Notes: generated by a model from the sequence alone, not told the origin. 64,000 nt of DNA from Cyclobacterium amurskyense (GCF_001050135.1 NZ_CP012040.1:5473001-5537000), one strand, 5' to 3'. Shown: positions 7,283 through 16,844, numbered from the stretch's first letter. Made by a program: numbers and translations.

Positions 7283-7371
7283 TAGAGAGTGGGGGATTCG
7301 AACCCCCGGTACGCTATTAGGCGTACGACAGTTTAGCAAACTGCTGGTTTAAGCCACTCACCCAACTCTCT
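7283..7371 (-). tRNA. tRNA-Ser(GCT)
   Basis: 89 nt. The acceptor stem AGAGAGT pairs with ACTCTCT and the discriminator is A. The anticodon arm CAGTTTGCTAAACTG gives anticodon GCT. There is a class II long variable arm (GTACGCC..TAGCGTAC) and a T arm GGGGGTTCGAATCCCCC. CCA is not encoded. Its 3' end faces the accessory island at 1-7060, the usual geometry of islands at tRNA 3' ends. Confidence 0.95.
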
Positions 7372-7719
7372 AAGTATTGGTGAAGCATGTAAACAAATTA
7401 ATCTTGATTTTTTAAAGCCTGCTTATTGTATATAACAATCAACAAAAAATGCTTTCTCAAATCCACAACTAAATATCAATTCCGACCGCTTCCCGATCAG
7501 TGATGCAAATATAAACCAATATTCTTCAATTTAACAAAACCAAAACAAGAAAAAAGGGGACTTTTTTATCGGTTTAGCCGGAAACGAGGGCTAATTGATT
7601 TTAAGCCAGTAGGATAAATTCTAAAACAATTTCTAAACTTTTCCCCGATTAAATAAAGCCTCTTTTAAAATCGACCTAGAATTCCTTTCTTTGCAAGCCA
7701 AACTATTATTTCTTTGAAG
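7372..7719. other. AT-rich intergenic region
   Basis: About 350 bases between tRNA-Ser and the FAH-family gene. It is AT-rich, has no open frame of note and no repeat shared with the rest of the window. It must hold the promoters for the divergent tRNA and 7720 gene, but I could not place them with confidence. Confidence 0.4.
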
Positions 7720-8331
7720 ATGAAAATAATTGCCATAGGCCGAAATTATGCGGCACATATAGAAGAACTTAACAACGAAAGACCTGATTCACCTGTTGTA
7801 TTTATGAAACCGGACACGGCTTTGCTAAAAGACAATGCCCCTTTTTATCATCCGGAATATTCCGACAATATTCATCATGAAGTGGAATTGGTCCTCAAAA
7901 TAAACAAAGAAGGCAAATACATTCAACAGCAGTTTGCCCACAAATATTACAACGAAATTGGAATTGGCATAGACTTTACTGCCAGAGATTTGCAGCAAAA
8001 GTGCAAAGAAAAAGGCCTTCCATGGGAAATTGCCAAGGCTTTTAATGGCTCTGCCCCATTAGGTCAGTTTAAACCGATCAGCGATTTTCCAGATATTTCC
8101 AATATCAACTTTCACCTTGACATCAACGGGGAACGTCGCCAAACTGGTAACACTTCCCTTCTACTCTTTTCTTTTGATGTAATTATCTCTTATGTATCGC
8201 AATTTTTCACCCTTAAAACCGGTGACCTGATCTATACCGGCACACCTGCAGGTGTGGGCAAAGTTAATATTGGTGACAGGTTGGAGGCTTATGTGGAAGA
8301 TGAAAAATTGCTGGATTTTGAAATTAAATAA
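7720..8331 (+). CDS. Fumarylacetoacetate hydrolase family protein
   Basis: 203 residues from ATG 7720 (a TTG six bases earlier is less likely). A compact FAH fold: start MKIIAIGRNYAAH, metal ligands in HHEVELVL (E54, E56) and IGIDFTARDLQ (D85), then KAFNGSAPLG and the TGTPAGVG loop near the end. Single-domain members of this length are acylpyruvases, oxaloacetate decarboxylase/tautomerase-like enzymes or 2-keto-4-pentenoate hydratases, cytoplasmic and Mg-dependent. The exact substrate cannot be told from sequence. The next gene starts inside its 3' end, so the two are translationally coupled. Confidence 0.85.
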   Translation: MKIIAIGRNYAAHIEELNNERPDSPVVFMKPDTALLKDNAPFYHPEYSDNIHHEVELVLKINKEGKYIQQQFAHKYYNEIGIGIDFTARDLQQKCKEKGLPWEIAKAFNGSAPLGQFKPISDFPDISNINFHLDINGERRQTGNTSLLLFSFDVIISYVSQFFTLKTGDLIYTGTPAGVGKVNIGDRLEAYVEDEKLLDFEIK

Positions 8332-10186
8332 AGGCCTATACACTTTACTATTCGTATGCATTGCCCTTGTCTTTCTCTCTCAAACTCAGAAAGGCTATTA
8401 CCTATTTCCCATCAAACCCGGCCAGCAAAATTTCCTTGCTGGCAATATGAGCGAAATAAGGAGCAATCATTTTCATACCGGACTTGACATCAAAACGGAA
8501 GGCAGACAAGGTTTGGCCGTACTCGCTTCTGCGGATGGTTACGTTTCCAAAATCAAAGTTTCTTCTTTCGGCTATGGCAATGTGCTTTACCTCAAACACA
8601 CCAATGGAACAAGCACGGTGTATGCCCATCTCAGGAGCTTTGAATCGCCAATAGCGAAATTCATGCAGGGTAAAATATATGAAGCCCGTGAAAATGAATT
8701 GGAATACACGTTAAAACCTGGAGAATTGCCCATTTCTCAGAGAGACACCATTGCTTATTCCGGCAACACTGGTAGTTCGGGTGGTCCCCACCTGCATTTT
8801 GAAATCAGGGATTCACTGAACAGGGCCATCGATCCCCTACATGCTGGCTTCAAAGAAATAGTGGACACCACCTCCCCCATAGTTCGAAGGGTCGCCATAA
8901 GTCCGCTAACACCTGACAGCCGGGTCAATGGAATGTATCGCCGACAAGAATTCTCTCTTATCTATAGTTCTGGCGCATTTCAGGTACAGCCTACGATTAA
9001 AATTTCAGGAAAGGTGGGCATTGAAGTACTGGCCTACGATCAGTTGGATGAAATGTACAATAGAAATGGGTTTCCTATTTTTGAAATTTATGAGGCCGAC
9101 AAAAAAATATTTAGAGCTGAGGTCAATGAAATAGATTTCAACATTGGCCGCCATATTCTCCTACACACCTATCGGAACCGTTATACTCGGCTTTACAAAA
9201 AACCAAACAACAAGTTTTCATTTTACGAACCCGATACAGTATTAAGTGGGGCCATATCAGCCATGCCTGGTGAGGAAAAATCCATAACTGTAAAATTATT
9301 GGATGCCTATGCCAATGAATCAGACTTGAGGATCCAATTCAGTGGTGAGCTTGCTCCAACTGACTTAGAAGGCATAAACTATACCTCTGGCAATAGTCAA
9401 ATAGATTACCAAGAGAATGTGTTGATCTTAAACAGTACAGCCGCTGAAGAAGGGGATTTGGCCATTGTTCATGTAAATGGCTTGTCTATGGAGCTGCCTT
9501 ACGCCTATGCAGGAAGAAATAAACGGACCTACCTGTGGGACATGCGTCTGGGCGTTCCCGATTCCATTGACCTATGTTCCGAAACCATTCTGCCAGAAGT
9601 TGAAGCCAGGATCCCTGCGGGAGAAGAACTGCTGTTCGACAATGGAGAAGTAAGAATAAACTTTGAAAAAGAAAGCTTGCTGGATGACCTTTATTTAAGA
9701 ATTGGACATTTTGAAGAGAAGGGTTTGAAAGGATTGACCATCAATGACCAATTTGATTACCTTTGGCAACAAGTTTCAGTGAGAATGAAAGTCGATAATT
9801 TCCAGGGAGACACTTCCAAAACCCATATGTATCAATTGTACAGAAACGGGCATAAAAATTTTGTAGGTGGCAACTGGCAGGTTCCATTTATAAATTTCAA
9901 AACCAGGGTTTTTGGAGATTTCGTATTGGCCACCGACAGCATTCCACCCTCAATTCGGGCAGTACGTGTCAATAGTCGAGAAATTAGGTTTGTAATCAAA
10001 GACAATTTGTCTGGAATAAAGGATTTTAATGCTTGGGTAGATGGAAAATGGACACAGATGAGGTATGAACACAAGCAAGCCATAATATGGTCTGACCCGC
10101 TACCTGGCACTACTTTAAAAGGAGAGGTTTTGCTAAAAGTAAGAGATCGAGCAAATAACGAGGCCATTTATAAGGGAAACATTTAA
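8300..10186 (+). CDS. M23-family metallopeptidase, exported
   Basis: 628 residues from ATG 8300; ATGs at 8252 and 8291 are also in frame. 8300 gives a short basic start and a hydrophobic stretch (GLYTLLFVCIALVFLSQ), a signal peptide or anchor. The LytM/M23 zinc domain lies at about residues 40-180: HFHTGLD (H59, D63), YAHL (H110) and GGPHLHFEI (H164, H166). M23 enzymes cut peptidoglycan cross-links or act as regulators of amidases. The remaining 440 residues are a beta-rich extracytoplasmic part without recognised motif. It overlaps the FAH gene by 32 bases. Confidence 0.85.
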   Translation: MKNCWILKLNKGLYTLLFVCIALVFLSQTQKGYYLFPIKPGQQNFLAGNMSEIRSNHFHTGLDIKTEGRQGLAVLASADGYVSKIKVSSFGYGNVLYLKHTNGTSTVYAHLRSFESPIAKFMQGKIYEARENELEYTLKPGELPISQRDTIAYSGNTGSSGGPHLHFEIRDSLNRAIDPLHAGFKEIVDTTSPIVRRVAISPLTPDSRVNGMYRRQEFSLIYSSGAFQVQPTIKISGKVGIEVLAYDQLDEMYNRNGFPIFEIYEADKKIFRAEVNEIDFNIGRHILLHTYRNRYTRLYKKPNNKFSFYEPDTVLSGAISAMPGEEKSITVKLLDAYANESDLRIQFSGELAPTDLEGINYTSGNSQIDYQENVLILNSTAAEEGDLAIVHVNGLSMELPYAYAGRNKRTYLWDMRLGVPDSIDLCSETILPEVEARIPAGEELLFDNGEVRINFEKESLLDDLYLRIGHFEEKGLKGLTINDQFDYLWQQVSVRMKVDNFQGDTSKTHMYQLYRNGHKNFVGGNWQVPFINFKTRVFGDFVLATDSIPPSIRAVRVNSREIRFVIKDNLSGIKDFNAWVDGKWTQMRYEHKQAIIWSDPLPGTTLKGEVLLKVRDRANNEAIYKGNI

Positions 10187-10239
10187 TTTATTCCGATATT
10201 TAAGGGCTAAAATCAATAGTAATAAAAAAAACTACAACT

Positions 10240-10689
10240 ATGTCACTAGAAGTAGGCCAAACGGCACCTGACTTTGAGTCAAAAGATCAAGATGGAAATC
10301 CCATCAAGTTATCCGATTTTCAAGGAAAAAAAGTAGTCTTGTACTTTTACCCAAAAGACAATACCCCCGGATGCACTGCCCAGGCCTGTAATTTGAGAGA
10401 CAACTACGAAAGTCTCCAAAAAGCCGGCTATGTAGTCTTAGGGATAAGTTCAGATGCGGAGAAATCTCATAAAAAATTCATTGAGAAATTTGAGCTACCC
10501 TTTCCGCTCATTGCTGATGAAGACAAAAGTGTACATGAAAAATATGGAACCTGGGTAGAGAAAAACATGTATGGAAGAAAATACATGGGCACAGCCAGAA
10601 CCACTTTTATTATTGATGAAAAGGGAGTAATTGAAGAAATTATTTCAAAAGTTAAAACAAAGGAACACACCAATCAAATTATTAAATAA
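10240..10689 (+). CDS. bcp: Thioredoxin-dependent peroxiredoxin (Bcp/PrxQ)
   Basis: 149 residues, normal length for Bcp/PrxQ. It reduces H2O2 and organic peroxides with electrons from thioredoxin. YFYPKDNTPGCTAQACNLRD holds peroxidatic C45 and resolving C50, five residues apart as in alpha-type PrxQ; the active-site Thr and Pro (T42, P43) and the distal Arg in TART are present. Cytoplasmic, no signal peptide. The transketolase gene starts 10 bases after its stop, so they may be co-transcribed. Confidence 0.93.
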   Translation: MSLEVGQTAPDFESKDQDGNPIKLSDFQGKKVVLYFYPKDNTPGCTAQACNLRDNYESLQKAGYVVLGISSDAEKSHKKFIEKFELPFPLIADEDKSVHEKYGTWVEKNMYGRKYMGTARTTFIIDEKGVIEEIISKVKTKEHTNQIIK

Positions 10690-10699
10690 TTCCAAATCA

Positions 10700-11551
10700 A
10701 TGGAAAAAAAATCAACCGAACAATTAGAAGCAATCTGCTCCCAGGTAAGAAGAGATATTTTACGAATGGTGCATGCCTGTCAATCAGGTCATCCAGGAGC
10801 ATCTTTGGGCTGTACTGAGTTTTTCGTAGCCCTGTACTTTGACCAAATGACAAATAACCCAGATTTCAATATTGATGGACCTGGAGAAGATCTATTTTTC
10901 CTTTCAAATGGACATATATCACCCGTATGGTACAGTGTATTGGCCAGAAGCGGTTATTTCGAGACAAGTGAATTAAAAACTTTCCGTAAATTAAATAGCA
11001 GATTACAGGGACATCCAGCCACTGAAGAAGGACTACCGGGTATACGTGTAGCTTCCGGTTCTTTGGGCCAAGGACTATCTGTAGCCATAGGTGCTGCATT
11101 TGCAAAAAAAATCAATAACGATGACAAAACTGTCTATGTCCTAATGGGAGATGGAGAGCAGCAAGAAGGACAGATTTGGGAAGCCGCTCTAAGTGCTCCT
11201 CACCATAAACTGGACAATATCATCGCAACCATAGACCTTAACGGTCAACAAATAGATGGACCTACCAAGGACATTATCAACCTTGGAGATCTAAAAGCCA
11301 AATGGGAAGCTTTTGGCTGGGAAGTCATCGTAACCGAGCATGGCAATGACATGTCAGGTGTAGTCCAAGGGCTGGAAAAAGCAAAAAGTCTCCTTGGAAA
11401 AGGAAAACCAGTATTGAACCTGTTACATACCGACATGGGCTACGGAGTAGATTTCATGGTTGGCACTCACAAATGGCATGGTGTAGCTCCAAATGACGAG
11501 CAACTAGAAAATGCCTTAGGACAACTGAAAGAAACCCTTGGTGATTATTGA
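10700..11551 (+). CDS. Transketolase, N-terminal subunit
   Basis: 283 residues from ATG 10700 (upstream in-frame codons overlap bcp). This is the TPP-binding half: SGHPGASLGCTEF, FFLSNGHISPVWYSVLA, ASGSLGQGLSVAIG, and the GDGEQQEGQIWEA magnesium/TPP motif. Split transketolases encoded by two genes are common in Bacteroidota; together with the next gene it gives the full enzyme of the non-oxidative pentose phosphate pathway. Followed after 34 bases by the C-terminal subunit. Confidence 0.93.
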   Translation: MEKKSTEQLEAICSQVRRDILRMVHACQSGHPGASLGCTEFFVALYFDQMTNNPDFNIDGPGEDLFFLSNGHISPVWYSVLARSGYFETSELKTFRKLNSRLQGHPATEEGLPGIRVASGSLGQGLSVAIGAAFAKKINNDDKTVYVLMGDGEQQEGQIWEAALSAPHHKLDNIIATIDLNGQQIDGPTKDIINLGDLKAKWEAFGWEVIVTEHGNDMSGVVQGLEKAKSLLGKGKPVLNLLHTDMGYGVDFMVGTHKWHGVAPNDEQLENALGQLKETLGDY

Positions 11552-11585
11552 TTTCGGTGATAACAGATCTAAAAAAGTTTGAATA

Positions 11586-12554
11586 ATGGAAAATAAATTG
11601 GATACAAAATATACATACACTGAAAAAAAGGACACCAGGTCCGGGTTTGGTGATGGTCTACTAGAAGCAGGTAGAAAAAACGAAAACGTGGTTGCACTTT
11701 GTGCTGACCTTATTGGTTCATTGAAAATGGGAGCCTTCCAAAAGGAATTCCCTGAGCGTTTTTTCCAAATGGGTATCTCAGAAGCCAACATGATAGGTGC
11801 TGCTGCAGGACTAACCATTGGAGGTAAAATACCTTTCACAGGTACATTTGCCAACTTTTCTACAGGACGTGTATATGATCAAATCAGACAGTCTGTAGCT
11901 TATTCTGAAAAGAATGTGAAGATTTGTGCCTCTCATGCAGGACTTACTTTAGGAGAAGATGGTGCTACTCACCAAATCCTTGAAGACGTAGGCATGATGA
12001 AAATGCTTCCAAATATGACGGTTATAAATCCTTGTGATTACAACCAAACAAAGGCAGCAACCATGGCTATCGCTGAGCATGAAGGCCCTGTTTACCTTAG
12101 ATTCGGCAGACCAAAATGGCCTATTTTCACTCCTGAAAACCAGGAATTTGTAATAGGTAAAGCCTGGAAAATGATCGAAGGTACAGACGTAACTATTTTC
12201 GCTACAGGACACCTTGTATGGGAAGCAGTAGAAGCAGAAGCTATATTAAGAGCTGAAGGCATCTCTGTAGAACTTATAAACATTCACACCATCAAACCTC
12301 TCGATACTGAGGCCATATTGGCATCTGTTGCCAAAACAGGTTGTGCAGTAAGTGCAGAAGAACATCAATTCAATGGTGGCTTGAATGACAGTATTGCGCA
12401 GACATTGATCAGAAATCAACCAGCCCCTCTTGAGTTTATCGGTGTTGACGATTCCTTTGGAGAATCAGGAACACCTGCTGAGCTATTGGAGAAATATGGT
12501 TTGAACGCCAAAAACATTGTTGAAGCTGCTAAAAGAGCAATTTCAAGAAAGTAA
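11586..12554 (+). CDS. Transketolase, C-terminal subunit
   Basis: 322 residues, the pyrimidine-binding and C-terminal domains. GISEANMIGAAAGL contains the catalytic Glu that activates TPP; FANFSTGRVYDQIRQSVAY and SHAGLTLGEDGATHQ follow, then the regulatory domain with EEHQFNGGLNDSI. The companion of the gene at 10700-11551; the pair forms a heterodimeric catalytic unit. A strong terminator follows at 12584-12619. Confidence 0.93.
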   Translation: MENKLDTKYTYTEKKDTRSGFGDGLLEAGRKNENVVALCADLIGSLKMGAFQKEFPERFFQMGISEANMIGAAAGLTIGGKIPFTGTFANFSTGRVYDQIRQSVAYSEKNVKICASHAGLTLGEDGATHQILEDVGMMKMLPNMTVINPCDYNQTKAATMAIAEHEGPVYLRFGRPKWPIFTPENQEFVIGKAWKMIEGTDVTIFATGHLVWEAVEAEAILRAEGISVELINIHTIKPLDTEAILASVAKTGCAVSAEEHQFNGGLNDSIAQTLIRNQPAPLEFIGVDDSFGESGTPAELLEKYGLNAKNIVEAAKRAISRK

Positions 12555-12562
12555 ACTGTTCT

Positions 12563-12580
12563 AATAATAATAATAATAAT
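12563..12580. repeat. (TAA)n microsatellite
   Basis: Six trinucleotide units (TAATAATAA...) directly after the transketolase stop codon and before its terminator. Probably neutral. Confidence 0.7.
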
Positions 12581-12583
12581 TGA

Positions 12584-12619
12584 AGCGAGGAAAACTTAAA
12601 ACTTTCCTCGCTTTTTTTG
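12584..12619 (+). terminator. Rho-independent terminator after transketolase
   Basis: AGCGAGGAAA pairs with TTTCCTCGCT, followed by a run of seven T. Confidence 0.9.
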
Positions 12620-12829
12620 TAATAATGCGAACAAAATATAAAGTCATAGCCAAAATCAAACCATCACCTGTTGATTTTAAAATGGGCTAAAGTCAGGAAC
12701 ATTGTTCCCCTGCCATCGAACCCTTTTAAATTGGCATTTTACTATTTTCTTCAGCCACTTATGAAATAGACACTTGGTTAGCTCATGCTTATCTTTTACT
12801 TTTATAAACAACTAACCATTTATCTTCAA

Positions 12830-13774
12830 ATGAAATACCAACCCATTGCCCCAGTTGTCCTTTTATTATTTTCAGCTATCTTTCTATTTGCAGAAATGCC
12901 TACAGCCACGGCCCAAATCCTTTCCTTTGAGGAACGGGATGGAGGATTGCTTTTACTTTCGGATGGAAAGCCCCGACTGTTTTACCAAATGGAAACGATA
13001 AGTGAGAATGGACAATATCCAAGAGCAAATTACCTTCACCCTGTGTTTGACACCAAAGGAGAGATAGTCACAGAGGACTTCCCCAAAGACCATTTACACC
13101 ACCGAGGGATTTTTTGGACATGGCATCAGCTATGGGTGGATGATTTGAGAATTGGTGACCCTTGGATAAGTGAAGGCGTTGAATGGGAAGTAAAGAAAAG
13201 TAAAACTAAAATTCATCCCAACAATTCCGCAACCATTGAGCTCAAAGTGATTTGGAAAGGCAATAAGGTATTGAAAAAGAACATTATTGAAGAAAACACA
13301 ATCATCACTTTCCAATCTATAGGAAGTCAAGCGTATAAAATAACCTTTGATATTACTTTAAAACCATTGACTTCTGGAGTACGAATAGGTGGTTCTGAAG
13401 ACGCTAAAGGCTACGGAGGATTCTCTCCAAGAATAAAATTATCCGAAAACGCAGGCTTTTTTGATGAAAATGGCCCTGTGACACCTGACAATCTTCCTGT
13501 TGCTGCAGGTGATTGGATCAACATCACGAAAAATGGTCCTGATGACGCAGGTGTTGTAATTATGGGTGAACCGGACAAACTTCCCTCCTACCAAGGGTGG
13601 ATTCTTCGAAAACGAAACAGCATGCAAAACATGGCATTCCCAGGTCAAGAACCCTTATTGTTAGATAAAAAAGAGCCATTGCACTTCAGAAACCAATTGA
13701 TTATTCATCAAGGAATGACAACTCAAGAAATAATAAATCAATACAGAATATTTAGAAATCAAGCTAATTATTAA
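12830..13774 (+). CDS. DUF6807 (PmoA-family) secreted protein
   Basis: 314 residues from ATG 12830; an upstream ATG at 12785 would put extra residues before the signal peptide. The N-terminus (MKYQPIAPVVLLLFSAIFLF...ATAQ) is a signal peptide ending ATA-Q. The motif YPRANYLHPVFDTKGEIVTE then DFPKDHLHHRGIFWTW is diagnostic of DUF6807, a family found next to sugar-catabolism genes in Bacteroidota and Planctomycetes; its biochemical role is not established. C-terminal SYQGWILRKRNSMQN and RNQLIIHQG are also typical. Monocistronic, closed by the terminator at 13787-13818. Confidence 0.85.
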   Translation: MKYQPIAPVVLLLFSAIFLFAEMPTATAQILSFEERDGGLLLLSDGKPRLFYQMETISENGQYPRANYLHPVFDTKGEIVTEDFPKDHLHHRGIFWTWHQLWVDDLRIGDPWISEGVEWEVKKSKTKIHPNNSATIELKVIWKGNKVLKKNIIEENTIITFQSIGSQAYKITFDITLKPLTSGVRIGGSEDAKGYGGFSPRIKLSENAGFFDENGPVTPDNLPVAAGDWINITKNGPDDAGVVIMGEPDKLPSYQGWILRKRNSMQNMAFPGQEPLLLDKKEPLHFRNQLIIHQGMTTQEIINQYRIFRNQANY

Positions 13775-13786
13775 AAGTCTAAATGA

Positions 13787-13818
13787 AAAAAGCCACGGTC
13801 AATGACCATGGCTTTTTA
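13787..13818 (+). terminator. Terminator between convergent genes
   Basis: AAAAAGCCACGGTCA pairs with TGACCATGGCTTTTT; A and T tracts on both sides allow use in both directions, serving 12830-13774 and the minus-strand gene ending at 13862. Confidence 0.85.
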
Positions 13819-13861
13819 ACTGTTTAATAGTAAAGGATAGACCTAAGCCTATTCAAGTTTA

Positions 13862-14203
13862 TTATTTTACTGGCTCTGGGAGTTCAACTGACCCTTTATC
13901 TTCTACTACTTCTTTACCCATGGCATCAAATTTCTTTTTGATTTCTTCACCAGGAGTTTCTGATTCGAATTTCAATAAGTAGTGAACCTGTGCCTCTTCC
14001 ATCACCTGATGGGCCTCAACTATTTTCAAGTCTTTCAACTGCAAATCATTCTGAATAGCTTCCTTTACTTTTTCAGGAAGACTTTCAGGATCAATTTTAG
14101 TTGTTTCTTGGTACCATTCTTGCGAAACAAACACTTCAGTTGTTCCTGCATTGGCAAAAGCAAAAACAGTCATTGCGGCGACACTCAAAATTAACTTTTT
14201 CAT
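13862..14203 (-). CDS. Small secreted protein, PepSY-like
   Basis: 113 residues. A clean signal peptide (MKKLILSVAAMTVFAFANAG, cleavage after ANA) precedes a roughly 90-residue acidic domain with the helix-strand rhythm of PepSY/BLIP-like folds: PESLPEKVKEAIQNDLQLKD, LKIVEAHQVMEEAQVHYLLK. Proteins of this kind are common and uncharacterised in Bacteroidota. No operon partner: 400 bases of AT-rich DNA lie upstream. Confidence 0.7.
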   Translation of the reverse strand: MKKLILSVAAMTVFAFANAGTTEVFVSQEWYQETTKIDPESLPEKVKEAIQNDLQLKDLKIVEAHQVMEEAQVHYLLKFESETPGEEIKKKFDAMGKEVVEDKGSVELPEPVK

Positions 14204-14617
14204 GGCATTTTAAATTTATTGGTTTAAATAATAATTGGTTAAACAATACTTTTTAAATATTATTTTCAATTATACTTAGCCAAATGCCATGCCAAGTAAT
14301 TTTACATACATTCAATTAAAATAAAACAGGCCTTATTTCTTATTAAACAATGTTTTTATTAATTAGAAGAAATTGTAAAGAAAAAGAACCTGTAACCCTA
14401 AACACATAAATATGTGGAGCACACTCCACAAACTGTAAATAACCTTAACAATTTATACACAATTACACAAAAGGTTATTTTATTATATAAAAAGTATATT
14501 TTTAATTTGAATAGTATAATTTATTCTGATATTAAGAGATGTAGGCTGAAAAATGATACTATAATTGAGAAATAGAAGGGTTTATAATTGTTCGCTCAAG
14601 ATTACCCGTTTCACTTA
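14204..14617. other. AT-rich intergenic region with one hairpin
   Basis: No gene seen. TGTGGAGCACACTCCACA at 14413-14430 is a perfect short hairpin, not followed by a T run, so it is not an obvious terminator. The region presumably carries the promoter of the minus-strand gene at 14203. Confidence 0.4.
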
Positions 14618-15328
14618 CTATTTCCTTTGACCTGATTTGCTGTTTTTCAATTCCTTCATCAAGTCCTCTAAATAATCAATTTGCACTTCCTGGACTTCAA
14701 GCAGTTTTTTATTTTGATGCACCAATAGATGATCAATTTTTTCATTCAGCAGCTGAATTTCAAGTTCGGACTTAAGGTTGATTTTGTAATCAAGTTCAGC
14801 TCTCTGTCTATCTTTTTGTCCCTGCCGGTTTTGGCTCATCATTATAATCGGCGCCTGTATAGCAGCAATACAGGAAAGCATTAAATTCAACAATATAAAT
14901 GGATAGGGGTCAAAAGTATTACTGGCAAGCAACCAAATGTTTGCTACGATCCACAAAGTCAGAAATGAAAAGAAAGCAATAATAAAAGTCCAACTCCCTC
15001 CGAAAGAGGCGATTTTATCCGCCATCCTTTGGCCTAAGCTTATAGCAGTATCAATGTCTTCTTGTAAGTTTTCAGAAAGTATGGAATTGTTACGAATGGC
15101 ATCCATAACATCCTTGTCAATAGCCGCTAAATCTCCTTTTTCTTGCTCGATAAGTTTAGTTAAATACAGTCTGCGGTATTTATTTAGCTCTCCAATTGAA
15201 ATATTGCTTTCTCTGGAAAAATCAGGGTATTGGGATTTAATAAAGTCGAAAATTCCGTCTCGGATTTCATTCCCATTGACAACTTCCCCTCTATTGATCT
15301 CCTTTTTTGATAAATGGCTTTTGTTCAT
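14618..15328 (-). CDS. DUF1003 membrane protein
   Basis: 236 residues. Two transmembrane segments near the middle (SWTFIIAFFSFLTLWIVANI and FILLNLMLSCIAAIQAPIIM), followed by MMSQNRQGQKDRQRAELDYK, the classic DUF1003 signature, and a C-terminal coiled coil (LLNEKIDHLLVHQNKKLLE). An inner-membrane protein of unknown function. It is transcribed alone. Confidence 0.88.
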   Translation of the reverse strand: MNKSHLSKKEINRGEVVNGNEIRDGIFDFIKSQYPDFSRESNISIGELNKYRRLYLTKLIEQEKGDLAAIDKDVMDAIRNNSILSENLQEDIDTAISLGQRMADKIASFGGSWTFIIAFFSFLTLWIVANIWLLASNTFDPYPFILLNLMLSCIAAIQAPIIMMSQNRQGQKDRQRAELDYKINLKSELEIQLLNEKIDHLLVHQNKKLLEVQEVQIDYLEDLMKELKNSKSGQRK

Positions 15329-15579
15329 TTTAGTATAGGTTTATAACACCCTCGTTACGCCATATTTTAACCCTAATGCATAATACGAGTTTAAAATCAA
15401 TTTATGGATTTCCATCAATAGACCAAAATAAGCATTGGTAAACTTATAATAACAGTCAATTTCTATCTTGGAACAAGTGCCATTGTTCCTTCCTTCATAG
15501 GATTATGAACACAATAAGACCTTTCCAATCAAGGATAATGCTACTTTAGCTAAACTTAAGACTTGCTATATTCCTCGAA

Positions 15580-16242
15580 TTAAAAATAATACCTTACGGC
15601 AAGGCTTGGTTGGTCCAAAAAACCATCCACTTCAAAAACCCAACCTTTGTCCTCATAGTTGTTAATATTGTGAGCGCTAACGGTACTCTTATTATTAAAC
15701 TTAAAAAATTGACTTTCTATAAATATTAGTTCAAAGCTAAATTTTTCACTTGGAAAATAAGCCAATCCCAGGTTCCCAAAAAGGGCGAGTTGATTTAATT
15801 TTTGCTGTGAAGAGTATAACCACTCTTCATTGGCAATAACTGATTCAATAAAATAATCAGTATAGGAGTACCTGATCCCATAGGTACCTATCATAAACAA
15901 CTTGGGGCGAATTTCAATGTGTTTTCTCAATCCCACAAAAACATCCCATTCTTTTCTTTCCCACCCAGAAGAATTGGGATTTTGGTTGAACCTTTTATTT
16001 CTCCTTTTATAATAACTACCACCACCTATGATACTGAGCCGATCTTTAATAAAATAAGAATAGCTAGGTGTTAAACTGAAGAAATCATTCTGTTGTTTTT
16101 CTTGATCAGGTAAATCTACAGATCTATCACTCCATTCGAATTCCAAGCCCACAGAATGATTTCCTTGCGAAATCTGGGCATTTGCCTCTTGACCCATAGA
16201 ATAAAACCCTAAGCAAACAAAAAAGATTAAAAACTTTTTCAT
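15580..16242 (-). CDS. Outer-membrane beta-barrel protein
   Basis: 220 residues with a signal peptide (MKKFLIFFVCLGFYSMGQEA, cleavage near ANA-Q) and alternating aromatic/polar strands ending in SLAVRYYF, the terminal Phe expected of barrel proteins inserted by BamA. Function unknown. Its ATG overlaps the stop of the upstream gene (ATGA at 16239-16242), so the two barrels are co-translated. Confidence 0.75.
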   Translation of the reverse strand: MKKFLIFFVCLGFYSMGQEANAQISQGNHSVGLEFEWSDRSVDLPDQEKQQNDFFSLTPSYSYFIKDRLSIIGGGSYYKRRNKRFNQNPNSSGWERKEWDVFVGLRKHIEIRPKLFMIGTYGIRYSYTDYFIESVIANEEWLYSSQQKLNQLALFGNLGLAYFPSEKFSFELIFIESQFFKFNNKSTVSAHNINNYEDKGWVFEVDGFLDQPSLAVRYYF

Positions 16243-16844
16243 TGGTCTTTTTGATTAATAAAATAAATGATTCCTATGCTGTTGGCGGTAATTAAATCTA
16301 AAGCAAACCGTGTATCATCATATTCCTGATTTGCTCCTGAAGAATTATATGACTTATGATAAACCAGACCACCCAAAGTAGCTTCTACCATCCATTTGGG
16401 GCTAATTTTATAGGAAGCTCCAGGGGATAAAGACAATCCAAATGATCTGGGCTTACTTTCCTCTTCAAAGGATGAATTATAGGTGGCTTTGGGTTCTAAA
16501 AAAAAGTAAAAATTATCGACCACCGGAAAATATCTTCTAAAAAACAGGCCTATACCTCCTGAAACTGTAATAGAACTGATTTTTTCGTTATTTGATGTAA
16601 TGTTTTTATTCCAATAAAAATTAACCTGAGGATTGATACCTATGACAGATAAGTCACTAATAAAGTAACCCAAATTTGGACTAAGGTTTATAGCGAGATA
16701 GGTGGAACGGCTTGTAGTTGAACTCTCTGCCTTATTTATGGAAAAACCAAAATTCCCCCCAACATACCGATTTCCTTTTTCAAATTGCGCAAAAGCAGTA
16801 GAGATCCCGGAAATAAAAAAGAGCAATAAGAGACATTGTTTCAT
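16239..16844 (-). CDS. Outer-membrane beta-barrel protein
   Basis: 201 residues from ATG 16844, chosen because it starts a clean signal peptide (MKQCLLLLFFISGISTAFAQ); an ATG at 16868 adds eight residues. Repeated beta strands with glycines (GNRYVGGNFGFS, GLSLSPGASYKISPKWMVEA) fit an OmpW/OprF-like 8-strand barrel. First gene of a two-gene unit with 15580-16242; both may form or protect a related envelope function, but the sequence does not say which. Confidence 0.75.
   Translation of the reverse strand: MKQCLLLLFFISGISTAFAQFEKGNRYVGGNFGFSINKAESSTTSRSTYLAINLSPNLGYFISDLSVIGINPQVNFYWNKNITSNNEKISSITVSGGIGLFFRRYFPVVDNFYFFLEPKATYNSSFEEESKPRSFGLSLSPGASYKISPKWMVEATLGGLVYHKSYNSSGANQEYDDTRFALDLITANSIGIIYFINQKDQ

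Noticed and set aside
14413..14430. Terminator at TGTGGAGCACACTCCACA
   Set aside because: The perfect hairpin is not followed by a T run on either strand and lies upstream of both neighbouring genes.
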